Source: JBOFDK01 sp051650305 (GTDB lineage Bacteria > Bacillota > Clostridia > Lachnospirales > Cellulosilyticaceae). Taken from it: DNA of 22,327 bases. Location: contig JBOFIT010000035.1 of the NCBI GenBank assembly GCA_051650305.1, positions 1 to 22,327 of the forward strand, written 5' to 3'. Below the pieces are notes generated by a model, which made no database searches, was not told where the DNA came from, and worked only from the letters and a program-made list of their open reading frames with translations. The position numbers and the translations under genes are program-made. Of the stretch, positions 14,741 to 22,222 are shown piece after piece (the first letter of the stretch is position 1; every line of letters starts with the position of its first letter).

Positions 14741-15889
14741 TTATATTTTTGTAAAAGCTTGCTCCAAGTCATCAATCAAATCTTCTACATCTTCAATGCC
14801 TACTGAAAGTCTTAGAACCCTATCCGTGATACCATTCTTCACCAATAACGCTGGTGGCACTTCTGCATGAGTCTGGGTAATAGGATATGTAATCAATGTT
14901 TCCACACCTCCTAGACTTTCTGCGAATTGGATAAGTTTTACTTCTTTAAGTAGGGTGGTAGCTACATTCTTTGAGGTCACTTCAAAACTAAGCATCGCGC
15001 CAAAACCTCTTGCCTGTCGCTGCATCAGCTTAAATCCTGGATGCTCCTCTAGCCCAGGATAAATCACACGAACAACTTCTGTTCTTGTCTTTAACCACTG
15101 CGCCAGCTTCCTCGTATTTTCTTGTGCCTTCTCTACCCTTATAGCCAGTGTTTTGATCCCTCTCAGTATGAGCCAGCTATCAAAAGGGGCTAAAGTCGCC
15201 CCTGTGGTTGTAGCAATGTTTCTTATCTGCCCTGCTAACACCTGCTTTGCAGCGACTACGAATCCTGCTAAAGCATCATTATGCCCTCCCAGATACTTGG
15301 TGCCACTATGAACCACTAGATCGGCACCTAGCTTCAATGGATTTTGAAGATAAGGGGATAAAAACGTATTATCAATAATGAGCAAAATCCCTTTTCGTTT
15401 TGTAATGGCTGCTATCTTTTGAATATCAATTACCTGCATCATAGGATTGGTCGGTGTCTCAAAATAAATAGCCTTGGTACGTGGTGTTAGATGTGCTTCT
15501 ACATCCTCTTGTGTCAGGTCTACCATGGTTATCTTAATACCACTTCTCTGACTAACATTCATAAACAATCGTACACTGCCACCATATAGATTCTCATCTA
15601 CAATCACTTCATCTCCTGGTACAAAAAGCTGCATCACTGCTGCAATAGCTGCCATCCCACTTGAAAAGCCAACGGCCTCTACCCCATCTTCCAAATGGGC
15701 AACGATTTTTTCTACCTGCTCCCTTGTAGGATTTTGTAAGCGACTATAATCATACCCTGTACTTTCACCTACACCCAGATGGGCAAAAGTAGCTGTCTGA
15801 TAGATAGGAAAGTTGATGGCGCCATACTGGTCCCTCACTTGGTCCTTTTCCTCTAAATGTAAACACTTGGTCTGTATACTATATGACAT
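14741..15889 (-). CDS. Cys/Met-metabolism PLP enzyme (cystathionine gamma-synthase / gamma-lyase family)
   Basis: A 382-residue trans-sulfuration-family enzyme. Visible motifs are YSRLQNPT (cofactor phosphate contact from the partner subunit), SSGMAAI, NLYGGSVRLF with the ring-stacking Tyr, ETPTNP, DNTFLSPY, the Schiff-base lysine SGTKYLGGHND (Lys198, the same number as in E. coli MetB), and ESLGGVETLITYP. The family includes cystathionine gamma-synthase, cystathionine gamma-lyase, O-acetylhomoserine sulfhydrylase and methionine gamma-lyase; the exact reaction is undecided. Start choice: ATG at 15889 (MSYSIQTKCLH) with AAGGAG 6 nt upstream. An upstream ATG at 15928 would add 13 residues, overlap the previous gene and lacks a ribosome site. 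Confidence 0.9.
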   Translation of the reverse strand: MSYSIQTKCLHLEEKDQVRDQYGAINFPIYQTATFAHLGVGESTGYDYSRLQNPTREQVEKIVAHLEDGVEAVGFSSGMAAIAAVMQLFVPGDEVIVDENLYGGSVRLFMNVSQRSGIKITMVDLTQEDVEAHLTPRTKAIYFETPTNPMMQVIDIQKIAAITKRKGILLIIDNTFLSPYLQNPLKLGADLVVHSGTKYLGGHNDALAGFVVAAKQVLAGQIRNIATTTGATLAPFDSWLILRGIKTLAIRVEKAQENTRKLAQWLKTRTEVVRVIYPGLEEHPGFKLMQRQARGFGAMLSFEVTSKNVATTLLKEVKLIQFAESLGGVETLITYPITQTHAEVPPALLVKNGITDRVLRLSVGIEDVEDLIDDLEQAFTKI

Positions 15890-15920
15890 CATGTACTCCT
15901 TCCAAACCTCTTCGCCGCAT

Positions 15921-17246
15921 TTAGGCAAAGGTTTCTTTTTTTATTTGCGCATCCATAAAGGCAATATACGCTTCTTTTGTATATTTTGCCTCATATGCCT
16001 TTACACTTTTCCTAGCTTCTTTTGCTTGATTTTTTAATAATTTATAAGCGCCTAGTGCAAAAAGTTTTGCCGTCACAATATAGGCCAGCTCCTCATCTAC
16101 TACCTTGAACTCTGTACTATGAAACGCCCCTTCTATACCTCCTGTTTGAAAGACATACACGGGTTGAATATGTTGCAAATCTCCTACGTCTGTAGAGCCA
16201 CCACCCACCTTATCTTTATTATCTTCTATGACGACTTCATAGCTTCCCTGTGCAGCTAGGTGGGCTGCTTCTACTAATGCCTCATGAGGTACTTGTGCAA
16301 GTGTCGGAAGATACCCTGGCATCGTCTGGATATCAACGGTTGCACCAATACCTACCGCACCTGCTTTAAAAGCTCTATCTGTTTTAAATGCTGCATCCAC
16401 GATAGCTATCTCATTAGAAGCACGTACCAGTGTCTCTATCACGACTTCATCTGGTACCACATTGACCAAATCTCCTCCTTTGGTCAGAATGGGATGGATT
16501 CTGACATGATCTGAATCCTTAAATGTCTCTCTCTGGTATGCTAATGCTGTCAATCCTAGTGACGCTGCATTTAATGCATTAATACCTTTTTCTGGCGCGC
16601 CTGCTGCATGTGCTGCCTTACCATGATAGGTAATTACTTTACTTACAAACCCATTATTAGACCCTTGACTAAAAGATATCTCTGAACCACCCGTACTATG
16701 ATGGGCAATACTTAAGTCAATATCATCAAAAGCTCCTATACGAATCAATTCACTCTTGCCACCTCCATATTTAATCCGCCCTTCCTCCTTGAGCTGATTC
16801 TTGAACCCTATCTCTCCATATTCCTCTGCTGGCACAGCAAAGAACACTACTTGCCCATCCAATTGCTGCGCTACATCTGGTGTCGAAAGAGCAATTGCAG
16901 CCCCTATGACCCCTGCAAGTTGTGCATGATGTCCACAGCAATGTGCCGCTTGCGTCTTGGGATTTGCCCATTTATGGCTCGGTATGCGAAGCCCATCTAG
17001 TTCACCTATTAAGGCTAGACTTACATGGTCTTTATGCTCTCTATTCAAATACGCTTTTGCACCTGTGATGGCTAAATCTTCCTGTACATCTAGCCCTAAT
17101 CCTTTGCAAAAATCCACAAACTTCTTAGAAGTCTCAAACTCTTTATAACCAAGCTCTCCATTGGCATAGACACTTCTTGCAAATCCTATAATTTCTTCAC
17201 GATGTTGATCTATTACCTCTATAATACTTCTTTCCACAGCGTCCAT
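15921..17246 (-). CDS. M20-family amidohydrolase / deacylase (AbgB-like)
   Basis: A 441-residue M20D metallo-amidohydrolase. The first metal motif is GELDGL (Asp84), then HCCGHHAQ (Cys103-Cys104-Gly-His106), the catalytic Glu pair AEE (Glu141-Glu142), AHHSTGG, the dimerisation-domain signature GKAAHAAGAPEKGINAL, and a late GGIEGAFHSTEF with the last metal-binding His. The HCCGH form and length fit the branch that contains aminobenzoyl-glutamate utilisation protein B. Family members remove acyl or amino acid groups from N-acyl amino acids and dipeptides. Located between the MetQ-type binding protein (21 bp upstream) and two PLP C-S enzymes, it probably frees a sulfur amino acid from an imported conjugate. 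The start has AGGGGGT 7 nt before the ATG. Confidence 0.88.
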   Translation of the reverse strand: MDAVERSIIEVIDQHREEIIGFARSVYANGELGYKEFETSKKFVDFCKGLGLDVQEDLAITGAKAYLNREHKDHVSLALIGELDGLRIPSHKWANPKTQAAHCCGHHAQLAGVIGAAIALSTPDVAQQLDGQVVFFAVPAEEYGEIGFKNQLKEEGRIKYGGGKSELIRIGAFDDIDLSIAHHSTGGSEISFSQGSNNGFVSKVITYHGKAAHAAGAPEKGINALNAASLGLTALAYQRETFKDSDHVRIHPILTKGGDLVNVVPDEVVIETLVRASNEIAIVDAAFKTDRAFKAGAVGIGATVDIQTMPGYLPTLAQVPHEALVEAAHLAAQGSYEVVIEDNKDKVGGGSTDVGDLQHIQPVYVFQTGGIEGAFHSTEFKVVDEELAYIVTAKLFALGAYKLLKNQAKEARKSVKAYEAKYTKEAYIAFMDAQIKKETFA

Positions 17247-17267
17247 CGTCTTTACCCCCTAGCACCT

Positions 17268-18104
17268 TTACTCATACTTTGGAATAGACCAAAGGTTCTT
17301 GTATTGTGTTGGATTATTCTCTTCAAGCCATGTCAAAAACTTTTCGGACTGGTATGCTGCCACTATATCTTGTGCCCACTTCGCATCCTTATCGTCTTTA
17401 TTAACCACTACTTGTAGCCAGAAGTTTTCTGTTAGATTTTCATTGAACAACGCTGTAGATGGATCAATCCCTGCATTATAAACAATACTTCCAGTAATGA
17501 CCCCATAATCAAAGTCCCCTAGACTTGTGGCAATATACGTTGTGTCTAATTCATAAAACTCCAGATTATAAGGATTCTCTACCACATCTTCTTTCGAAGC
17601 TGTCGCAAAGTTGGTATCCTCTTTTAAGGTAATCCATCCAATGTCTTGTAACATGACAAATGCCCTTGCCTGATTACCTGGGTCTTGAGGTACTGCAATG
17701 ACCATCCCCTCATCAATCTCCTCTAGGGACTTATGTTTCTCTGAAAAGACAGATGCTGGCACTGTCGGAATCTTGGAAAGCTCTATCAATTCCCCCCCTG
17801 ATTGTTCATTGAAAGCACTCATATAAGCCTTATGTTGTTCCACTGACACATCTACATCTCCACTGGTAATAGCCGCATCCGCTTGCCCCAAATCAAGTTC
17901 TGTACATTCAAAGGTATAGCCTTGTTCTTCCAGTATCGGGATGATCGCCTCTTCAAAAAGTTCCGTATAAGGTCCTACTCCTTTAGCATACACAATCTGT
18001 GTTTGAGCCTCTCCTGTATCTCTATTTTCTTTGGTTCCACATCCTGAAAGCACACTTAATAGCACACCGCCTAATATAACTACACTACCGAATAATTTTT
18101 TCAT
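17268..18104 (-). CDS. metQ: MetQ/NlpA-family substrate-binding lipoprotein
   Basis: A 278-residue NlpA-family binding protein of a methionine-uptake-type ABC importer. The lipoprotein signal MKKLFGSVVILGGVLL-LSGC has its lipid-attachment site at Cys22. The mature protein starts after a TKENRD linker and shows VGPYTELFEEAIIPILEEQG, an NlpA family stretch, plus IAVPQDPGNQARA, which contacts ligand in this family. Start choice: ATG at 18104, 9 nt after GGGGG; a TTG two codons earlier is closer than ideal. The ligand is normally D- or L-methionine, but relatives bind cysteine derivatives or dipeptides. It follows metI by 16 bp. Confidence 0.92.
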   Translation of the reverse strand: MKKLFGSVVILGGVLLSVLSGCGTKENRDTGEAQTQIVYAKGVGPYTELFEEAIIPILEEQGYTFECTELDLGQADAAITSGDVDVSVEQHKAYMSAFNEQSGGELIELSKIPTVPASVFSEKHKSLEEIDEGMVIAVPQDPGNQARAFVMLQDIGWITLKEDTNFATASKEDVVENPYNLEFYELDTTYIATSLGDFDYGVITGSIVYNAGIDPSTALFNENLTENFWLQVVVNKDDKDAKWAQDIVAAYQSEKFLTWLEENNPTQYKNLWSIPKYE

Positions 18105-18120
18105 TTTCAAAATCCCCCTT

Positions 18121-18798
18121 TTAATTAGATTTTCTTGCTTTCGTTGCTAGATAATTTCCTACTGATTGTACAAACTGCGTCACAACAATCAATACCACCA
18201 CTAACGTATACATGAGTTCAAAGTTAAATCTATTGTATCCATAATTTAAAACCAAACTGCCAATACCGCCCCCACCTATATAGCCAGCCATTGCACTTGA
18301 ACCAATCAAGCCTACGATACCCGTTGTTAAGGATAAAATAAGTGATCCCTTTGACTCGGGAATGATAAAGTAAAAAATGGTCTGAAAAAATGTTGCCCCC
18401 ATAGCCTGTGCTGCTTCAAGAATTCCCTTCCCTGTATCAAGCAATGAATTCTCCATAAGTCTCGCTAGAAATGGAATGATATAAAGTGTTAATGGTACAA
18501 TAGCTGCCGTGGGACCAATACGTGTGCCTATGAGTACTTTAGTAAATGGCATAATAGCCACCAACAGTACGACAAAAGGTGTACTCCTAACGATATTAAT
18601 GATAATGTTCACCACGCTATACACCAGCGTATTTTGATAAAGTGCTTCAGGCCTTGTAAAAACAAGTATAATAGAAATGGCAAACGCAACGATTGCCCCT
18701 ATAACCAATGCAATACTTACCATATAGACAGTCTCTAAAAGTGATATCACTACCTTATCTATTGGTACTTTCAAAAATGCTTCTATCGCTCCTATCAT
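18121..18798 (-). CDS. metI: MetI-type ABC transporter permease
   Basis: A 225-residue inner-membrane permease with about five transmembrane helices, the MetI size. The EAA loop is EAAQAMGATFFQTIFYFIIP, and VRSTPFVVLLVAIMPF and SAMAGYIGGGGIG are conserved in methionine-type permeases. Start choice: ATG at 18798 with AAGGAGG 9 nt upstream; a GTG at 18807 abuts that site and is unlikely. The first 44 bp overlap the end of metN, suggesting translational coupling of ATPase and permease. Confidence 0.94.
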   Translation of the reverse strand: MIGAIEAFLKVPIDKVVISLLETVYMVSIALVIGAIVAFAISIILVFTRPEALYQNTLVYSVVNIIINIVRSTPFVVLLVAIMPFTKVLIGTRIGPTAAIVPLTLYIIPFLARLMENSLLDTGKGILEAAQAMGATFFQTIFYFIIPESKGSLILSLTTGIVGLIGSSAMAGYIGGGGIGSLVLNYGYNRFNFELMYTLVVVLIVVTQFVQSVGNYLATKARKSN

Positions 18799-19834
18799 CT
18801 GGCTCACCCTCCTTCAAACTAATTTCTATATGTTCAACACGCTGTGATGTCAAGTAAGCTTCTGCCTTCTCCACTTCCTCCTTACTTCCTACTATCTGTA
18901 CAATGATAATGCCTAGAATCCTCTCTTGTATCTCACTAATATTGGCAAATAAAATATTGGTCTCCACCTCATAGCCTTTATTCACCTTTGCCAATACCGA
19001 CTCCGTGCTATCCGAATCTAAGAATTTGAGTCTTAAAATTTTGTAGTATCTTGGATCCTTATAAATCCCTTCTACCAAGCGTTCAGCCACACTGTCATTA
19101 ATAACTGTCTTCACAAAATTCTTTGTAATACTACACTTTGGTCTACTAAATACGTCTATTACATTACCTTCTTCTACAACTCTTCCATCTTCCATTACTG
19201 CAACCCGATTACAGATACTTTGAATGACATGCATCTCATGAGTTATAAGTATAATCGTAATTTGCAACTCTTTATTAATTTTTTTGAGAAGCTTCAAGAT
19301 AGCAGTCGTTGTCTTTGGATCTAGTGCACTAGTGGCTTCATCACTCAGCAGAATAGAAGGTTCTGTTGCTAATGCTCTTGCAATCCCTACCCGCTGCTTT
19401 TGCCCACCAGATAATTTACTTGGATACACATCCTTCTTATCTTCCAGTTCCACAAATTTTAAAATCTCATCTACTTTGCGTTTGATTGCATCTGCCGGTA
19501 CATGATTGATTTTCAATGGCAGTGCCACATTCTCATACACTGTCTTAGATTCTAGTAAATTAAATTGCTGAAAAATCATTCCTATACCTTTTCGCTTTGT
19601 TCTAAGTTTCTTACTCCCCAGTGCATTCATATCTTCTCCATCTATAAGTACGCTTCCTGATGTGGGCTTTTCTAAGGCATTTACCATCCTCAAAAGTGTG
19701 GATTTACCCGCTCCCGAAAAGCCTATGACACCATAGATATCTCCTTCTTTAATTGTCAGACTTACATCTTGCAAAGCTCTGACTGTATTTTTCTTAGCCT
19801 GAAACGTTTTGCTTACCTTTTCAAATACAATCAC
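18755..19834 (-). CDS. metN: MetN-type ABC transporter ATP-binding protein with NIL domain
   Basis: A 359-residue importer ATPase. The nucleotide-binding domain has Walker A GFSGAGKST, signature LSGGQKQRVGIARAL, Walker B ILLSDEATSALD and HEMHVIQSICNRVAVMEDG. The C-terminal part from about 260 (DPRYYKILRLKFLDSDS, later IIIVQIVGSKEEVEKAEAYL) is the NIL domain that lets MetN sense intracellular methionine and shut down transport. The start codon is GTG, well placed 6 nt after GGGAGG. It is the first gene of the sulfur operon, behind the predicted promoter at 19877-19906. Confidence 0.95.
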   Translation of the reverse strand: MIVFEKVSKTFQAKKNTVRALQDVSLTIKEGDIYGVIGFSGAGKSTLLRMVNALEKPTSGSVLIDGEDMNALGSKKLRTKRKGIGMIFQQFNLLESKTVYENVALPLKINHVPADAIKRKVDEILKFVELEDKKDVYPSKLSGGQKQRVGIARALATEPSILLSDEATSALDPKTTTAILKLLKKINKELQITIILITHEMHVIQSICNRVAVMEDGRVVEEGNVIDVFSRPKCSITKNFVKTVINDSVAERLVEGIYKDPRYYKILRLKFLDSDSTESVLAKVNKGYEVETNILFANISEIQERILGIIIVQIVGSKEEVEKAEAYLTSQRVEHIEISLKEGEPDDRSDRSIFESTNR

Positions 19835-19876
19835 ACAACCCCTCCCTTCTCCTCCTCAACTCTGGAGTATGGTTTT

Positions 19877-19906
19877 ATTATAGAGCGTTCTTTACAGGAG
19901 TGTTAA
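19877..19906 (-). promoter_or_regulatory. Predicted metN operon promoter
   Basis: On the minus strand TTAACA (19901-19906) and TATAAT (19877-19882) are separated by 18 bp. Transcription would start near 19870, about 36 bp before the GTG, leaving no room for a SAM riboswitch or T-box leader. The -35 lies just downstream of the lysR terminator T-run. Confidence 0.65.
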
Positions 19907-19911
19907 TTCAC

Positions 19912-19951
19912 AAAAAATATGACCTGTTATAACCTTAGGCTATAACAAGTC
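19912..19951 (-). terminator. Terminator of the LysR-type regulator gene
   Basis: Minus-strand hairpin with a stem of about 14 bp (two G-U pairs) and a TAA loop in 19921-19951, followed by ATA and six T (19912-19917). It begins 27 bp after the lysR-type stop codon. It separates lysR from metN even though they point the same way. Confidence 0.8.
19927..19945. promoter_or_regulatory. Candidate LysR-type regulator binding palindrome (T-N11-A)
   Basis: The 19-bp near-perfect palindrome TTATA-N9-TATAA (one mismatched pair) contains T-N11-A, the core of LysR-type recognition sites. Its centre (19936) is about 66 bp upstream of the predicted metN start site, the usual place for the recognition site of LysR activators. 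It is embedded in the terminator stem, so the symmetry may simply serve the hairpin. Confidence 0.45.
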
Positions 19952-19977
19952 ATCTATGTCTTTATACTTTTCCTGAT

Positions 19978-20886
19978 TTATAATACTTTCTCTTTGTACC
20001 CCTTGAGAATTTCTATGTACTTTTCACCTAATAAACTAAGAGGCATCCTTGTATGCTTAATGTAGCCAATAGTCATTGTTTCATCTGTATGAAGTGGAAC
20101 GGCCGCATACTCATGACCATTAAGCTCCGAGCAAATAATCCCCGAACACAAGGTATAGCCATTAAGTCCTACCATTAAATTTAATAGTGTCGCACGATCA
20201 TTGGCCTTAATGCTCTGCTTATAAGTGTGGGTGCTCAATACCTCCTCTGCAAAATAAAAGGAATGATTGTCCCCCTGTTCGAATGCCAAGCAAGGATATG
20301 CTTGCAATTCCTCAAAGTCAATCAGCTGCTTCTTCGCCAGTGGATTCCCCTTACTCATGTACACATATATTTTGCAATCAAATAATGGGATAAACTCCAG
20401 TTCCTTTTGGTGGAGAATCTTATGGATAAATTGGCTATTAAAAGCATTTTTATAAAGAATGCCTACTTCACTTTTATTCAAAAAAACATTTTCTATCACT
20501 TCACTGGTCTTTGTCTCGTGTATTGCAAATTCATAGGCATCCATCCCGAATTGCTTCGCCATCTGGATGAAAGCTTCTACCGCAAAAGTATAGTGCTGCA
20601 TGGAGACACTAAATTTTTTCTTAGTAGGCTTGTGAGATAGATACCTTTCTTCTATCAAGCTATAATGATCTAATATCTGCCTTGCATACCGCAAGAACTC
20701 TTCACCTTCAGGCGTTATAACGATTCCCCTATTGGATCTAATAAAAAGTGTGGTATGTATTTCATCCTCCAAGTCTTTAATCACATTTGAAATGCTTGGC
20801 TGGGTGACAAACAATTGGTTTGCTGCCTTATTCATAGACTTACTATCTGCAATAGCTACGACATACCTTAGTTGTTGTAATGTCAT
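19978..20886 (-). CDS. LysR-family transcriptional regulator
   Basis: A 302-residue LysR-type regulator of normal length. Residues 1-60 are the helix-turn-helix (LQQLRYVVAIADSKSMNKAANQLFVTQPSISNVIKDLE), followed by the linker helix TLFIRSNRGIVITPEGEEFLRYARQIL and a periplasmic-binding-like effector domain from about 90. It lies directly upstream of, and parallel to, the metN operon, so it is the obvious candidate regulator of sulfur-compound uptake; effectors of related sulfur regulators include O-acetylserine and homocysteine, but none can be assigned here. GGAGGGAGAAG lies before the ATG. Only about 18 bp separate the ATG from the T-run of the upstream terminator, so its promoter is unclear. 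Confidence 0.9.
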   Translation of the reverse strand: MTLQQLRYVVAIADSKSMNKAANQLFVTQPSISNVIKDLEDEIHTTLFIRSNRGIVITPEGEEFLRYARQILDHYSLIEERYLSHKPTKKKFSVSMQHYTFAVEAFIQMAKQFGMDAYEFAIHETKTSEVIENVFLNKSEVGILYKNAFNSQFIHKILHQKELEFIPLFDCKIYVYMSKGNPLAKKQLIDFEELQAYPCLAFEQGDNHSFYFAEEVLSTHTYKQSIKANDRATLLNLMVGLNGYTLCSGIICSELNGHEYAAVPLHTDETMTIGYIKHTRMPLSLLGEKYIEILKGYKEKVL

Positions 20887-20904
20887 CTTCTCCCTCCTCT
20901 ATTC

Positions 20905-20947
20905 AAAAAAAATCCTTGTACAATCTATTGGTCTGATGTACAAGGAT
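20905..20947 (-). terminator. Terminator after the 139-residue gene, just before lysR
   Basis: On the minus strand an 11-bp perfect stem (ATCCTTGTACA with TGTACAAGGAT, arms 20937-20947 and 20912-20922) with a 14-base loop is followed by eight T. It lies 16 bp after the stop of the 139-residue gene. Because the lysR-type start is so close, the hairpin may also lie in that gene's 5' leader. Confidence 0.85.
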
Positions 20948-20962
20948 GTAAGGTTTTAGTAT

Positions 20963-21382
20963 TTAGTTTGCTTTTTTAGGTATGATCGCTGTCATCACAA
21001 GTGTTGCCCAATCAGAATCATTATTCTGTGTCCACTCACATGTGACATTAAGTGCTTTTAACCAAGCATTTAAGCCATGGCTTTCTTTACTTACTTCTGG
21101 GAAGCGACGACCAAAGATTTCTTTGATGTCTTCTAATAAAGATAATTGTTCTTGATGAGAAAGCTCTTTGTTTAAAAGTGGTTCGATAATCTCCACACAA
21201 CCATATCTAGATGCTGTATCTTCTGAGTAGAGCTCTTCCACATATTGCTGACGCTCTTTGTTTAAAGTCGTCTTGATGTCTTCGATTTCATCTACATTTG
21301 ATAAGTAACGCTTCGCTACAGTTAATGCTTGGATGTCTTTATCAATTTTCATAATCTTTTTTTCTAATTTAAAGTGTCTCAT
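20963..21382 (-). CDS. Unrecognised 139-residue protein
   Basis: I do not recognise this protein. Residues 1-95 look almost wholly helical and charged (KLEKKIMKIDKDIQAL, then TLNKERQQYVEELY and LLEDIKEIFGRRFPEV), with possible short coiled coil. The last 45 residues (LNAWLKALNVTCEWTQNNDSDWATLVMTAIIP) look like a small folded end with three Trp. No signal peptide or membrane segment is seen. It follows the pentapeptide-repeat gene by 48 bp with no terminator between, then ends at a strong terminator, so the two are probably co-transcribed. The ribosome site (GAGAT, 5 nt before ATG) is weak, consistent with dependence on the upstream gene. Function unknown. Confidence 0.75.
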   Translation of the reverse strand: MRHFKLEKKIMKIDKDIQALTVAKRYLSNVDEIEDIKTTLNKERQQYVEELYSEDTASRYGCVEIIEPLLNKELSHQEQLSLLEDIKEIFGRRFPEVSKESHGLNAWLKALNVTCEWTQNNDSDWATLVMTAIIPKKAN

Positions 21383-21430
21383 AGTTATCTCATTTCTCTT
21401 ATTGGATTTGGAAGTCTCATCTATCTCGCC

Positions 21431-22087
21431 TTAGATAAGCCCCTCTTCTTTATAATTATCTAGGTACCCTACAAGTTGGTTTAATGTACAGAAATCTTTG
21501 TCGATCTTATCCTTCATTAACTTAAGTCCTTTGATTAATTCCTCTTCTTCGAATCTTTCTAGAAGAAGCATCATACTTACTGAATTCACCTTACCTTCTT
21601 TTGTATCAAGTACACGTGCAAACTTGATATAAGGATTAGTCATCGCAGTTTCTACACTTTTTTGTAGTGCTTTGCTCATGATTAAGATTGGTGCAGTTTC
21701 AAAAATTTGTACTTTTTGGCCTTCTAAATTCACGTTCTTCGCTTGACTTAAATCAGTATTTACGAAGATAACATTTTCAAATACTGCACCTTCAAAATCT
21801 ACATTCTCAAGGTTTGCTGTATCAAATACTGTATGGCTAAACTTCACATTCTTGAACTGACTGTTTTTTAAATTAGTGGCTACTAATTCTGCTTGATCAA
21901 ACGTACATTCATCGAATTTACAAGCTTTGAACTGTGCCCCTCTAAAACTTGTGTCATTAAAATCTGAACCTGTAAAATCAGAGTTAAAACAATTACTTCT
22001 TCTTAAGTCATTGCCTTTAAATGTGCTGTTCATCTTTTTTCTATTTTTAAAATTAATCTGGTTATTTACTCTTTTACTCTCGGTCAT
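21431..22087 (-). CDS. Pentapeptide-repeat protein
   Basis: A 218-residue cytoplasmic protein. Residues about 20-122 form roughly 20 pentapeptide units of the A(D/N)LXX / xFxxx kind (for example NDLRRSNCFNSDFTGSDF and ANLENVDFEGAVFENVIF), predicted to fold as a right-handed quadrilateral beta-helix about five coils long. The C-terminal part (about 130-218) is helical and different (ALQKSVETAMTNPYIKFARVL, later EELIKGLKLMKDKID). Fold family is certain but function is not: known members include gyrase-protecting Qnr/MfpA proteins and many of unknown role. Start choice: ATG at 22087 has GGAG 6 nt upstream; an ATG at 22099 lacks any ribosome site. Confidence 0.88.
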   Translation of the reverse strand: MTESKRVNNQINFKNRKKMNSTFKGNDLRRSNCFNSDFTGSDFNDTSFRGAQFKACKFDECTFDQAELVATNLKNSQFKNVKFSHTVFDTANLENVDFEGAVFENVIFVNTDLSQAKNVNLEGQKVQIFETAPILIMSKALQKSVETAMTNPYIKFARVLDTKEGKVNSVSMMLLLERFEEEELIKGLKLMKDKIDKDFCTLNQLVGYLDNYKEEGLI

Positions 22088-22152
22088 TATGCTCTCCATC
22101 TAATCTATAGATTTTTTTCGCTACCTATTGTTTTCGCTCCATCATATCATAC

Positions 22153-22158
22153 ATTATA
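22153..22158 (-). promoter_or_regulatory. Possible -10 element upstream of the pentapeptide-repeat gene
   Basis: A perfect TATAAT lies 65 bp before the chosen start in an A/T-rich gap (22088-22222). At 17 bp spacing the -35 reads GAGGCT, not a good match, so promoter identity is tentative. Six T follow GAGGC on the minus strand at 22171-22176, but I see no matching stem for a hisS terminator. Confidence 0.35.
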
Positions 22159-22222
22159 CCCAATAACAACAAAAAAGCCTCTTCTACCATTATTTCTACT
22201 ATTTAATCTTTTTAATCACGTC

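Noticed and set aside
15890..15928. Upstream start giving a 395-residue PLP enzyme
   Set aside because: The extra 13 residues (MPKCGEEVWKEYM) are not family-like, the ATG has no ribosome site, and starting at 15889 puts the Schiff-base lysine at position 198 as in MetB.
16771..16971. Minus-strand 66-codon frame inside the amidohydrolase gene
   Set aside because: It is an alternate frame of a gene with complete metal-binding motifs in the main frame; it has no family features.
19835..19977. SAM riboswitch or T-box upstream of metN, common in Firmicutes
   Set aside because: The gap is 143 bp, of which the lysR terminator and the metN promoter take most; the predicted leader is about 36 nt, too short for either, and no conserved core was seen.
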